Shown here in pieces: positions 32,824 through 40,992 of a DNA stretch of 64,000 bases. Where the stretch lies: assembly GCF_017565425.1 (NCBI RefSeq), contig NZ_JAGEMK010000002.1:496001-560000 (forward strand), read 5' to 3'. The notes under the pieces are model-generated. The model was not told the DNA's origin. It saw only the letters and a program-made list of their open reading frames with translations, and ran no database searches. Origin of the DNA: Actinotalea soli (GTDB lineage Bacteria > Actinomycetota > Actinomycetes > Actinomycetales > Cellulomonadaceae). The translations under genes were made by a program, and so were the position numbers. The number at the start of each line of letters is the position of its first letter. Position 1 is the stretch's first letter.

Positions 32824-33872
32824 GGGGGTCCTCCGGGGCCGAGCGTGCTCTCGCGCGCGATGAGCTGGTGGGCGGCGATCGCGGTGCGCGGCGCATCGCG
32901 GGGGCTGTCGTGGGGTGCGTGCCCGGTGCCCAGCAGCAGGTCGATGGCCGTCTCGGCGATCCCGCGCTTGTCGGGCGCGACCGTGCTCAGGCTCGGGGTG
33001 GCGAAGCGGCCCTCCTCGACGTCGTCGATGCCGATCACCGCGACGTCGTCGGGGGCGGTCAGGCCGCGGTCGCGCAGGGCGCGCAGGGCGCCGAGCGCGA
33101 GCAGGTCGTTGAAGCAGAACACCGCGTCGGGCGGGTCGGGCAGGTCGAGGAGCCGGTGCATGGCCGCGGCGCCGTCGGACCGGTGGAAGTCGCCGACCTC
33201 GGCGACCAGCTCGTGCCGCCAGGGCTGGCCGGCGGCCTCGAGGGCCTCGCGGTACCCCGCCAGCCGCAGCTCGGCGGTCTCGGCCGGGGTGGCGTCCGTC
33301 GCGCCCGCACGCTTGGCGCCGATCGCGGCGACGCGGTCCCGGCCGAGCCCGAGGAGGTGCTCGGTCGCGGCCCGGGCTGCCGCGCGGTTGTCGATCGCGA
33401 CGTGCGGGAAGGGGGAGTCGTCCCCGACGTGCTCACCGAGCAGCACGATGGGTGCGCTGTCCACGCGGTGCCGCAGGTCCTCGGCGGTCAGGGCCAGCGG
33501 GCTCATGATGAGGCCGTCCATGAGGGGCATGTCGATGCCGTCGCTGATGGCCCGCTCGGAGCCGGCCGCGCCGTCGGTCTGGTTGAGCAGGACGGTCAGC
33601 TGGCGGGCCTTGGCCGCGCGCACGAGCTCGCTGGCGATCTCGGCGAAGTAGGGCTGGTTCAGCTCGGGCAGGGCGACGGCGATCATCCCGCTGCGGCCCT
33701 GGCGCAGGTGCCGGGCGGCGACGTTGGGGCGGTACTGCAGCGCGGCGAGGGCCTCCTCGACGCGGAGCCTGGTCGCCTCGGTGATGACGCCCTTGCCGTT
33801 GACGACGTTGGACACGGTCTTGATCGACACCCCGGCGCGCTCGGCGACGTCCTGCAACCGGATCCGCGTCAT
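32820..33872 (-). CDS. LacI family regulator of the arabinoside-type sugar locus
   Basis: A 350-residue regulator with the LacI helix-turn-helix and hinge at the start (IRLQDVAERAGVSIKTVSNVVNGKG, then VEEALAALQYRPNVAARHLRQGRS) and a periplasmic-binding-protein-like effector domain (GMIAVALPELNQPYFAEIASELVRAA; VAVIGIDDVEEGRFATPSLSTV). It is co-transcribed with the GH2 gene and diverges from the sugar transporter operon. The intergenic region holds three copies of GTACAAGGTTTACC, likely its operators. The effector is unknown, probably the imported sugar or a breakdown product. Confidence 0.93.
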   Translation of the reverse strand: MTRIRLQDVAERAGVSIKTVSNVVNGKGVITEATRLRVEEALAALQYRPNVAARHLRQGRSGMIAVALPELNQPYFAEIASELVRAAKARQLTVLLNQTDGAAGSERAISDGIDMPLMDGLIMSPLALTAEDLRHRVDSAPIVLLGEHVGDDSPFPHVAIDNRAAARAATEHLLGLGRDRVAAIGAKRAGATDATPAETAELRLAGYREALEAAGQPWRHELVAEVGDFHRSDGAAAMHRLLDLPDPPDAVFCFNDLLALGALRALRDRGLTAPDDVAVIGIDDVEEGRFATPSLSTVAPDKRGIAETAIDLLLGTGHAPHDSPRDAPRTAIAAHQLIARESTLGPGGPP

Positions 33873-33951
33873 CGTCGCCTCCTCGTGCCGATGGGGGTGC
33901 CCGGCTGGCTGACCGACCCGGCGGGTTCACGCTAGCCAGTCCCGGCCAGCG

Positions 33952-34022
33952 GTACAAGGTTTACCACGAGGTCTGTACAAGGTTTACCCGGATGGGGTAA
34001 GAACATCGGTACAAGGTTTACC
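33952..34022. promoter_or_regulatory. Three direct copies of a LacI-type operator
   Basis: GTACAAGGTTTACC occurs at 33952-33965, 33975-33988 and 34009-34022, spaced 23 and 34 bases start to start. Each copy has GTA...TAC ends, an imperfect palindrome. They lie between the divergent LacI/GH2 and ABC transporter operons and stand out as AT-richer than the surroundings. Confidence 0.85.
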
Positions 34023-34080
34023 CAGCCGGCACCGACGTCCGCTGGGGGCAGTGCCCGGTCGACCTCTGACGAGGAGCTCA

Positions 34081-35433
34081 ATGATGAGAACCACAGCGCC
34101 ACGGCGTGACCGCACCCGGCGGGGACTGGCCGCGGGAGCAGCCACCCTGACCGCCGTCCTGGCCCTCGCGGCCTGCGGTGGCGGGACCACCCCCGAGGAG
34201 GCCGCCCAGGGCGGCGGCGCCCCCGAGGGGGCCGGGGAGTTCACCGGGGAGTACGACGGTCCGGCCGTCGAGCTCTCCTACTGGAACGGCTTCACCGGGG
34301 GTGACGGGCCCTTCATGCAGAGCCTCGTCGACGAGTTCAACGCCGAGCACGAAAACATCACCATCACGCCCAACACGATCCAGTGGGCCGACTTCTACCA
34401 GCGCGTGCCGGCCGCCGTGAACGCGGGGGAGGGCCCGGACGTCGGTGTCATGCACGTCGACCAGCTCTCGACCAACGCGGCCCGCAACGTCATCGTCCCG
34501 CTCGACGAGGTCGCCGAGGCCCTCGAGCTGACCGAGGACGACTTCACCGCGGAGGTCTGGGAGGCCGGCACCTACGACGACCAGCGCTACGGCATCCCCC
34601 TCGACGTCCACTCCCTGGCGATGTACTACAACGTCGAGCACTTCGAGGCGGCCGGGATCACCGAGCCGCCGACGGACGAGGCCTCCTTCATGGCCGCCCT
34701 CGACGCGCTCCAGGAGGCGGGCTACGAGGACCCGTTCTGGATGCCCTCCCTGTGGCCCAGCCACCTCATGTTCCTGACCCTCCTGTGGCAGAACGGCGGG
34801 GCGCCCTACGGGGCCGACGGCAGCGAGGCGACCCTCAGCTCCCCCGAGGCCGTCGAGGCCCTCGAGTGGCAGCGCATGATCGTCGACGAGGGCTACAGCC
34901 CCTCCGACGTCGCGATCGACTCGCAGTACGTCGCCTTCAAGAACGGCGAGACCTCGATCACCTGGGACGGCATCTGGCAGATCAACGACCTCGAGGGGTC
35001 GGGCATGGAGTGGGGCATCGCCCCCGTGCCGACGATCTTCGACGAGGCGGCCGTCTGGGCCAGCTCGCACCAGTTCTTCATGACCCGCCAGGCGAGCGAG
35101 GACGAGAACAAGTACGCCGCGGCCCAGGTCTTCATCGCCTGGATGAGCGAGCACTCGGCCGAGTGGGCCGGCGCCGCGATGATCCCGGCCCGCCAGTCGG
35201 TGCGCGACGAGGGTGGCCTCGAGGGCACCTTCCAGGAGCCCATCGCCGAGCTCATCGAGGACATGCGGTTCCTGCCCTCGGTCCCCGGCCTGGGCACCGT
35301 GACCGCAGACGCCCTCGAGCCGGCGATCGCCGAGGCGGTGCTCGGCTCCCTCGAGCCCGGAGCTGCCCTCGAGCGGGCCCAGACCCAGGGCGCCGAGCTC
35401 ATCGAGCAGAACCGCGAGAGCTTCGGAGGCTGA
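34081..35433 (+). CDS. Sugar ABC transporter substrate-binding lipoprotein (arabinoside-type locus)
   Basis: A 450-residue family 1 solute-binding lipoprotein. The signal has a twin-Arg-containing basic start (RRDRTRRGLAAG) and lipobox LAAC near residue 34. The mature domain shows VELSYWNGFTGGDGPFMQSLVDEFNAEHENI, GPDVGVMHVDQL, YGIPLDVHSLAMYYNVEHFEAAG and ITWDGIWQINDL, typical of sugar binders. ATG at 34081 (next ATG one codon later) follows GACGAGGAG. The first gene of a tight four-gene operon. Confidence 0.93.
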   Translation: MMRTTAPRRDRTRRGLAAGAATLTAVLALAACGGGTTPEEAAQGGGAPEGAGEFTGEYDGPAVELSYWNGFTGGDGPFMQSLVDEFNAEHENITITPNTIQWADFYQRVPAAVNAGEGPDVGVMHVDQLSTNAARNVIVPLDEVAEALELTEDDFTAEVWEAGTYDDQRYGIPLDVHSLAMYYNVEHFEAAGITEPPTDEASFMAALDALQEAGYEDPFWMPSLWPSHLMFLTLLWQNGGAPYGADGSEATLSSPEAVEALEWQRMIVDEGYSPSDVAIDSQYVAFKNGETSITWDGIWQINDLEGSGMEWGIAPVPTIFDEAAVWASSHQFFMTRQASEDENKYAAAQVFIAWMSEHSAEWAGAAMIPARQSVRDEGGLEGTFQEPIAELIEDMRFLPSVPGLGTVTADALEPAIAEAVLGSLEPGAALERAQTQGAELIEQNRESFGG

Positions 35434-35434
35434 G

Positions 35435-36406
35435 ATGAGGACGACGCCTGTCGTGGCGCCCGGGGACGCCGTCAGCACCGCTGACGCCGTCGACCGGGGG
35501 CCTCGGACGCCACGACGTGGCGTCGCCAAGCACGGGAAGGCCACGCCGTGGCTGTTCCTGAGCCCCTACCTCCTGCTCTTCGGGGCCTTCGTCATCCTGC
35601 CGATCGTCCTCGGCGGCTGGATCAGCCTGCACCGGTGGGACTACACCCTGCCCGGGCGCCCCTTCGTCGGGCTGGACAACTACCAGGCGCTGTTCGACCC
35701 GGGCTCCACGATCTACCAGACCTTCTGGAGCTCGATGCGGGCCACCGGCATCTTCACGGTGGCGAGCGTGCCGCTGCTGCTGGTGCTCCCCCTGCTGGTG
35801 GCGCTGGTGATGAACCAGCGCTTCCCCGGGCGCAACCTGTTCCGGGCCGTCTACTTCGCCCCGTACGTGCTCGGGGTCGCCGTCGTCGCCGTCGTCTGGC
35901 GCTACCTGCTCGACGCGAACATCGGTCTGATCAACTACTACGCCGGGCTCCTGGGCCTGCCGGACGGCACGGCCTGGACCACGTCCACCCCGGCCGCCTG
36001 GGTGGCCCTGGTCGGCGTCACGGTCTGGTGGACCCTGGGCTACAACTCGGTCATCTACCTCGCCGCCCTGCAGGACATCCCGCGCGAGCTCTACGAGGCC
36101 GCCCGGGTCGACGGGGCGAGCGCGTGGCAGCAGTTCGTCAACGTGACCCTGCCGGGGCTGCGGCCCGTGCTGGCCTTCGTCACGATGATCACGATCATCG
36201 CCTCGGCCAACATGTTCGGGCAGTCCTACCTCATCACCCAGGGCGGGCCGGGCCGCGAGACCCGCACCGCGATCTACCAGATCGCCGAGACCGGGCTGCG
36301 CAACTTCCAGATGGGCAGCGCCGCCGCCATGAGCTACGTCCTGACCCTGGCCCTCATGGTGCTCAGCGTCGGGATCTTCTGGCTGTTCCGCGAGAGGAAG
36401 GGCTGA
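35435..36406 (+). CDS. Sugar ABC transporter permease (MalF-type)
   Basis: A 323-residue permease with six main helices after a 40-residue cytosolic tail. PWLFLSPYLLLFGAFVILPIV is the usual first helix, and the EAA loop reads ELYEAARVDGASAWQQFVNVTLPGLRP, the contact to the shared ATPase. The ATG comes one base after the binding-protein stop. No ATPase gene is in the operon, so a shared MsiK-type ATPase elsewhere is probably used, as is common in actinobacteria. Confidence 0.93.
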   Translation: MRTTPVVAPGDAVSTADAVDRGPRTPRRGVAKHGKATPWLFLSPYLLLFGAFVILPIVLGGWISLHRWDYTLPGRPFVGLDNYQALFDPGSTIYQTFWSSMRATGIFTVASVPLLLVLPLLVALVMNQRFPGRNLFRAVYFAPYVLGVAVVAVVWRYLLDANIGLINYYAGLLGLPDGTAWTTSTPAAWVALVGVTVWWTLGYNSVIYLAALQDIPRELYEAARVDGASAWQQFVNVTLPGLRPVLAFVTMITIIASANMFGQSYLITQGGPGRETRTAIYQIAETGLRNFQMGSAAAMSYVLTLALMVLSVGIFWLFRERKG

Positions 36407-36407
36407 G

Positions 36408-37232
36408 ATGAGGACCTCACGCACCGCGGTGCGCTACACCCTGCTGGTCGTGCTCGGGCTGGTGTTCATCAGCCCGCTCGTGTTCATGCTCATCACCTCG
36501 TTGAAGACCCGCGGGGACGCCACGGGGTTCCCGCCCTCGTGGATCCCGAACCCGTTCTCGACCCAGGCCTACGAGTCGATCCTCAGCGCCCCGGGCACCC
36601 CGGTGCTGCGCTGGTTCGCCAACAGCCTCGTGGCCGCGCTGGCCAACGCGGCGCTGGTGGTGGTGACCGCGGCCCTCGCCGCCTACGCCCTGGCCCGGAT
36701 GGAGTTCCGCGGGCGCAACCTCGTCTTCGGCCTGATCATCGCGACCCTCTTCGTGCCCCCGGTCATCCTGGTGATCCCGAACTACCTGATCGTCGGGGAG
36801 CTCGGCTGGCTCAACACCCTCGCCGCGGTGATCATCCCGACGGCGGCCTCGGCCTTCGGCGTCTTCTTCCTGCGGCAGTTCTTCCTCGCCATCCCCGAGG
36901 AGCTCGAGGAGGCTGCCCGGCTCGACGGCGCGAGCCCGTTGCAGATCTTCGTCCGGGTGGTGCTGCCGCTGTCCCGGCCGGCCCTGGCCACGCTGGCCCT
37001 GCTCGCGCTGCTGGCCAACTGGAACGACTTCCTGTGGCCGGTCTACGTGCTGTTCAGCCCCGAGATGCAGACCCTGCCCGCCGGGCTGTCGACCCTCCAG
37101 TCGGCCAACGCCGTGCGGTACGACCTGCTCATGGCCGGTGCGGTCATCGCCTCGGTCCCGGTGCTCGTCCTGTTCGTCTTCCTGCAGCGGTTCATCATCG
37201 AGGGTGTCTCGCGCTCGGGGCTCAAGGGATGA
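36408..37232 (+). CDS. Sugar ABC transporter permease (MalG-type)
   Basis: A 274-residue permease, the partner of the preceding subunit. Features are the first helix TLLVVLGLVFISPLVFMLITSLK, LATLFVPPVILVIPNYLIVGELGWLNT and the EAA loop ELEEAARLDGASPLQIFVRVVLPLSRPAL. The start lies one base after the upstream stop, and the gene overlaps the GH43 lipoprotein gene by ATGA. Confidence 0.93.
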   Translation: MRTSRTAVRYTLLVVLGLVFISPLVFMLITSLKTRGDATGFPPSWIPNPFSTQAYESILSAPGTPVLRWFANSLVAALANAALVVVTAALAAYALARMEFRGRNLVFGLIIATLFVPPVILVIPNYLIVGELGWLNTLAAVIIPTAASAFGVFFLRQFFLAIPEELEEAARLDGASPLQIFVRVVLPLSRPALATLALLALLANWNDFLWPVYVLFSPEMQTLPAGLSTLQSANAVRYDLLMAGAVIASVPVLVLFVFLQRFIIEGVSRSGLKG

Positions 37233-38248
37233 GGGCCCGCGCGGCGCTCGTCACCGCGGCCCTCGGCGCCACCCTGCTCCTGGCCGGCTGCGACGGCGGA
37301 GGACCGGGGCAGGGCGGCGACCCAGCCCCGGCTCCCACGGACGCTGCACCAGCGACCGGGACCCCCGACGACCCCCACGAGCCCAATCCGGTGATCGCCG
37401 ACGACTTCCCCGACCCCGACATGCTCGAGGTCGACGGCGTCTACTACGCCTACGCGACCAACGGGAACAACCAGAACGTCCGCCTCGCCAGCTCGACCGA
37501 CCTGGTCACCTGGGAGCCCTTGCCGGACGCCCTGCCCGAGCTCCCCTCGTGGGTGATCCCGGGCAAGACCTGGGCCCCCGAGGTCACCGAGCTCGAGCCG
37601 GGGAGGTACGTCATGTACTTCACGGCGACGAGCTTCCGGGAGTCCCTGCAGTGCATCGGTGTGGCGACCGCAGACTCCCCCGAGGGCCCGTTCACGGTGG
37701 TCGGCGACGAGATGCTGCTCTGCCCGCCCGACGAGGGCGGGGCCATCGACGCCGCGACCTTCCGGGCCGAGGACGACACCCTGCACCTGCTGTGGAAGAA
37801 CGACGGCAACTGCTGCGGGCACGACACCTGGATCTACCGCGCGGCCCTGGACGAGGACGGCACGGCCCTGGCCGAGGAGCCCGTCCGGCTGATCAAGCAG
37901 GACCTGCCCTGGGAGGGGGACCTCGTCGAGGCCCCGACCCTCCTGGAGCACGAGGGCACGTTCACGCTCCTGTACTCGGCCAACGGCTACGGCGGTCCCG
38001 AGTACACGATCGGCATCGCCACGGCCCCGTCCCTCGAGGGCCCGTGGACCAAGGACCCCGACCCCTTCTTCAGCTCGGCGGACCTCGACGGGAGGTACGT
38101 CGGCCCCGGCGGGCAGGACGTCATCCTGGGGCCCGACGGCGAGCCCCACCTCCTTTTCCACTCCTGGTACGGCGAGCAGACCTACCGGGGGATGAACCTC
38201 CTGCCCCTCACCTGGGAGGCCGGCCGACCGGCCCTCGCGGTCGGCTGA
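37229..38248 (+). CDS. GH43-family glycosidase lipoprotein
   Basis: A 339-residue exported lipoprotein (lipobox LLAGC at Cys21, then a Pro/Ala/Asp linker). The remainder is a five-bladed propeller of the GH43/GH62 clan: NPVIADDFPDPDMLEVDGVYYAYAT contains the catalytic-base Asp, GKTWAPEVTEL and a GAIDAATFR Asp follow, and WEGDLVEAPTLLE supplies the general-acid Glu. Family 43 covers arabinofuranosidases, arabinanases and xylosidases. Being lipid-anchored beside the transporter, it probably releases arabinose or short oligosaccharides at the cell surface for import. Translationally coupled (ATGA) to the permease gene. Confidence 0.88.
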   Translation: MRARAALVTAALGATLLLAGCDGGGPGQGGDPAPAPTDAAPATGTPDDPHEPNPVIADDFPDPDMLEVDGVYYAYATNGNNQNVRLASSTDLVTWEPLPDALPELPSWVIPGKTWAPEVTELEPGRYVMYFTATSFRESLQCIGVATADSPEGPFTVVGDEMLLCPPDEGGAIDAATFRAEDDTLHLLWKNDGNCCGHDTWIYRAALDEDGTALAEEPVRLIKQDLPWEGDLVEAPTLLEHEGTFTLLYSANGYGGPEYTIGIATAPSLEGPWTKDPDPFFSSADLDGRYVGPGGQDVILGPDGEPHLLFHSWYGEQTYRGMNLLPLTWEAGRPALAVG

Positions 38249-38255
38249 CCGGGGC

Positions 38256-38274
38256 CGGCCCGCAGGACGGGCCG
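38256..38274 (+). terminator. Possible terminator after the GH43 operon
   Basis: CGGCCCG and CGGGCCG form a perfect 7-bp stem with a 5-base loop, 7 bases past the GH43 stop. There is no U-tract. Confidence 0.45.
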
Positions 38275-38302
38275 CGCGACGGCCCGTGGGAGGATCCTCC
38301 GC

Positions 38303-39382
38303 GTGAGCGCACCTACCTCCGACGAGCTGCGTCGCTGGCGACGGCACCTGGCCGACGAGCGTGCCGAGGCCGCCGTCTACCGGGACCTCGCCTCGCGCCG
38401 GACGGGGGAGGAACGCGAGATCCTGCTCGCCCTCGCCGAGGCCGAGGGGCGGCACGCCTCGCACTGGGAGGAGCTCCTCGGCGAGCACGTCGGTGAGCCG
38501 CGCCGCGGGGACGTGCGCTTCCGGGTCCTCGCGTGGCTCGCGCGTCACTTCGGCTCGGTCTTCGTGCTGGCCCTGGCCCAGCGGGCCGAGGCCCGCGCCA
38601 CCTACGAGGCCGACGTCGACGCGACCCCGACGATGGCCGCGGACGAGCGGATCCACGAGGAGGTCGTCCGGGCGCTGGCCACCCGGGGACGCAACCGCCT
38701 CGCGGGGAGCTTCCGGGCCGCCGTCTTCGGGGCGAACGACGGGCTGGTCTCGAACCTCGCCCTGGTGATCGGCGTCGCCGCGGCCGGGACCTCGACCTCG
38801 GTGGTCCTCCTCACCGGCTTGGCGGGCCTGCTCGCCGGGGCCCTGTCGATGGGGGCCGGGGAGTACATCTCGGTGCGGTCCCAGCGCGAGCTGCTCGCCG
38901 CCTCGACACCCTCTCCTGACGCGGCCGAGGCGCTGCCCCACCTCGACGTCGACGCCAACGAGCTGACCCTCGTGTACCGGGCGCGCGGCATGTCCGCCGA
39001 GGACGCGCAGCAGCGGGCCGACGAGGTGCTCGCCGACATCGCCCTGCTCGGCCCGGCGAGCCGTGAGTTCCACGCCGACACCAGGGTCGAGGAGCACGAG
39101 GCCGTGGGGACCGACGTGGGGGCGGCGCTCTCGAGCTTCTGCTTCTTCGCCTCGGGGGCGGTCATCCCGGTGCTGCCGTTCCTGCTCGGCCTCGAGGGTG
39201 GGGTCGCCCTGCTGGTCGCGATGGTGGCCGTCGGCGTCGCGCTCCTCGCGACAGGTGCCGTGGTCGGGCTCATCTCGGGCGGACCGCCCGTGCAGCGGGC
39301 GCTGCGTCAGCTCGCGATCGGGGCCGGTGCCGCGGGGGTGACCCACGTGCTGGGGACCATCTTCGGCACGACCCTCGGCTGA
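38303..39382 (+). CDS. VIT1/CCC1-type metal transporter with N-terminal rubrerythrin-like domain
   Basis: A 359-residue protein. Residues about 5-130 form a rubrerythrin-like helical bundle (RRHLADERAEAAVYRDLASRR, EAEGRHASHWEELL) with Glu and His spaced for a di-metal site. Residues about 135-359 are the VIT1 transporter: FRAAVFGANDGLVSNLALVIGVAAAG, GALSMGAGEYISVRSQREL, and three further helices (SSFCFFASGAVIPVLPFLL, LLVAMVAVGVALLATGAVVGLISG and a last one). It probably moves iron or manganese across the membrane with the cytosolic domain capturing the metal (MbfA-like). The GTG follows GAGGAT plus 7 bases. Confidence 0.88.
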   Translation: MSAPTSDELRRWRRHLADERAEAAVYRDLASRRTGEEREILLALAEAEGRHASHWEELLGEHVGEPRRGDVRFRVLAWLARHFGSVFVLALAQRAEARATYEADVDATPTMAADERIHEEVVRALATRGRNRLAGSFRAAVFGANDGLVSNLALVIGVAAAGTSTSVVLLTGLAGLLAGALSMGAGEYISVRSQRELLAASTPSPDAAEALPHLDVDANELTLVYRARGMSAEDAQQRADEVLADIALLGPASREFHADTRVEEHEAVGTDVGAALSSFCFFASGAVIPVLPFLLGLEGGVALLVAMVAVGVALLATGAVVGLISGGPPVQRALRQLAIGAGAAGVTHVLGTIFGTTLG

Positions 39383-39385
39383 GCC

Positions 39386-39417
39386 CCGCGCCCGCGCCAG
39401 GAGCGCGCGGGACGCGG
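39386..39417. terminator. Bidirectional terminator between convergent genes
   Basis: A 12-bp stem with one bulged A (CCGCG-CCCGCGC against GCGCGGG-CGCGG) and a 7-base loop, between the convergent VIT1-type and roadblock genes. Confidence 0.55.
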
Positions 39418-39427
39418 CCCCTCCGGC

Positions 39428-39817
39428 TCAGGCGCGGTGGGTCGGTGCGGCGCTCGCCACGCCGGGGGCGACGACGAGCAGCTCGCGACGCACCACGCGG
39501 TCGAGCAGGACGAGGTTGACCGTCGGCTCGGTGACCACGCCGAGCACGTGCAGGCCGTCGACCTCGTAGGCCACCAGGCAGCCCTCGGGACCGCGCAGGG
39601 TCGTGGCGACCGGCCCACCCAGGCCGTAGGCGCGGCCGGCCACCCGGCCGAGGTCCAGGACGGCCGCCGCGAGGTCCGCCGCGTTCTCGCGGTCCTCCTC
39701 GGGGCCGTCGTCGTGGAAGGCCACGCCGTCGGTCCGTGCCACGACCACGCGGGTGACGCCGTCGATGGCATGACGGATCGCCGCGGAGAGGTGCATCGCG
39801 TGCTGCCGGACGAGCAT
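39428..39817 (-). CDS. Roadblock/LC7-like protein 1
   Basis: A 129-residue small protein predicted to have the alternating helix-strand fold of roadblock/LC7 domains: HLSAAIRHAIDGVTRVVVARTDGVAFHDDGPEEDRENAADLAAAVLDLG here split around the helix, then EGCLVAYEVDGLHVLGVVTEPTVNLVLLDRVVR. Such proteins regulate small GTPases (for example MglB), but no GTPase gene is present. It lies 58 bases downstream of a second roadblock-like gene and likely shares its transcript; the two may form a heterodimer. Confidence 0.7.
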   Translation of the reverse strand: MLVRQHAMHLSAAIRHAIDGVTRVVVARTDGVAFHDDGPEEDRENAADLAAAVLDLGRVAGRAYGLGGPVATTLRGPEGCLVAYEVDGLHVLGVVTEPTVNLVLLDRVVRRELLVVAPGVASAAPTHRA

Positions 39818-39875
39818 CAGGGTCCTCGGGGTCCGTGGGTCGATGGGTGGCGGGTGGTGCTCGGTACGGGGCCGG

Positions 39876-40241
39876 TCAGATCTCGAGGCGCCGCTCGATG
39901 TTGGCGAGCTGGCGACGGGCGAGGGCGAGGTTCGCCTGGCCCTTGGTGAGCACCACGTAGAGGAACAGGCCGAGCCCGCCCTGCGACTGGATCAGCCGGA
40001 TCAGGTGGTACTGCTTGCCGAGGGTGATGAGGATGTCCTCGATGGTGTCGTCCAGCCCCAGGTGCTCCATGGTGCGGAGCTTGGCGCGGATCACGTCGGT
40101 GTTGCCCGCGGCGGCGATGTCGAGGTCCACCCCGTGGCCCACCTGGCCCAGGCTCATCCCGGACTCGTAGTCGACGAGGGCGGCGGCGACCGCGCCCTCG
40201 ATCGTCAGGGTCTCGCTGAGGACGACGTCGACGTTGGTCAT
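39876..40241 (-). CDS. Roadblock/LC7-like protein 2
   Basis: A 121-residue protein with a roadblock-like pattern: VDYESGMSLGQVGHGVDLDIAAAGNTDVIRAK, then LGLDDTIEDILITLGKQYHLIRLIQSQGGLGLFLYVVLTKGQANLALARRQL here split by a turn. The ATG has a GGAGGT site 8 bases upstream. It is the first gene of a two-gene unit; what it binds is unknown. Confidence 0.8.
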   Translation of the reverse strand: MTNVDVVLSETLTIEGAVAAALVDYESGMSLGQVGHGVDLDIAAAGNTDVIRAKLRTMEHLGLDDTIEDILITLGKQYHLIRLIQSQGGLGLFLYVVLTKGQANLALARRQLANIERRLEI

Positions 40242-40404
40242 GGTGATACCTCCGGTCTGGGGCGGGGCGACGGCGGCCCCGGGGACACCCCCTTAACGAC
40301 GCGGACGACCCGAACATGAGGTGTCCACCGGCTTATCACCCCCTGCGCAGGACGGTCCCACGCTCAGGACGTGACGGGAGTCACCCGGTCGGGCGCAGGT
40401 GGGG

Positions 40405-40992
40405 TCAGGCCTCGCGCGCGTCGTCCGCGGCCAGCTCGCGCAGCACCGCCTCGGCGACGTCCTCGGGCCCCGCCTCGACCGTGACGCTCACCCCGTCCTC
40501 CTCGGGCCCGAGGGGCTGGAGGGCGGCGACCTGGGACTCCATGAGGGAGGTCGGCATGAAGTGGTCGGTACGCGCGGCCTGACGGTCGGCCACCAGCTCG
40601 GCCTCGCCCACCAGGTGCACGAAGCGCACCCGTCCGGGGGCCTGGCGCAGCACGTCCCGGTAGGCCACCCGCAGCGCCGAGCAGGCCATGACGGTGCTGG
40701 TCCCCGCCGCCGTCCGCTCGGCGAGCCAGTCGCGCAGGATCACGAGCCAGGGGGCCCGGTGGTCGTCGGTCAGCGGGGTCCCGGCCTCCATCGCTGCGAT
40801 GTTCTCGGCCGGGTGGTGGTCGTCCCCCTCGGCGAAGGGCCGGTCGAGCCGCTCGGCGAGGAGGCGGGCGACCGTCGACTTCCCCGAGCCCGAGACCCCC
40901 ATGACGACGAGGTGCTCGACCGGTCCGTCCGCGGGCGTCCCCTCCCCGGCCCCTCGGGGAGGGCGGCTGGTCGCGTCGTCGGCGCTGGTCAT
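40405..40992 (-). CDS. gntK: Gluconokinase
   Basis: A 195-residue kinase that phosphorylates gluconate to 6-phosphogluconate for the pentose phosphate pathway. It has the P-loop VVMGVSGSGKST, the family motif FAEGDDHHPAENIAAMEAGTPLTDDHRAPWL (split by helix turns) and CSALRVAYRDVLR. A Gly/Pro-rich tail of about 25 residues precedes the kinase. Its ATG overlaps the upstream MFS gene's stop (ATGA), so both are made from one mRNA; whether that transporter carries gluconate is not shown. Confidence 0.93.
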   Translation of the reverse strand: MTSADDATSRPPRGAGEGTPADGPVEHLVVMGVSGSGKSTVARLLAERLDRPFAEGDDHHPAENIAAMEAGTPLTDDHRAPWLVILRDWLAERTAAGTSTVMACSALRVAYRDVLRQAPGRVRFVHLVGEAELVADRQAARTDHFMPTSLMESQVAALQPLGPEEDGVSVTVEAGPEDVAEAVLRELAADDAREA

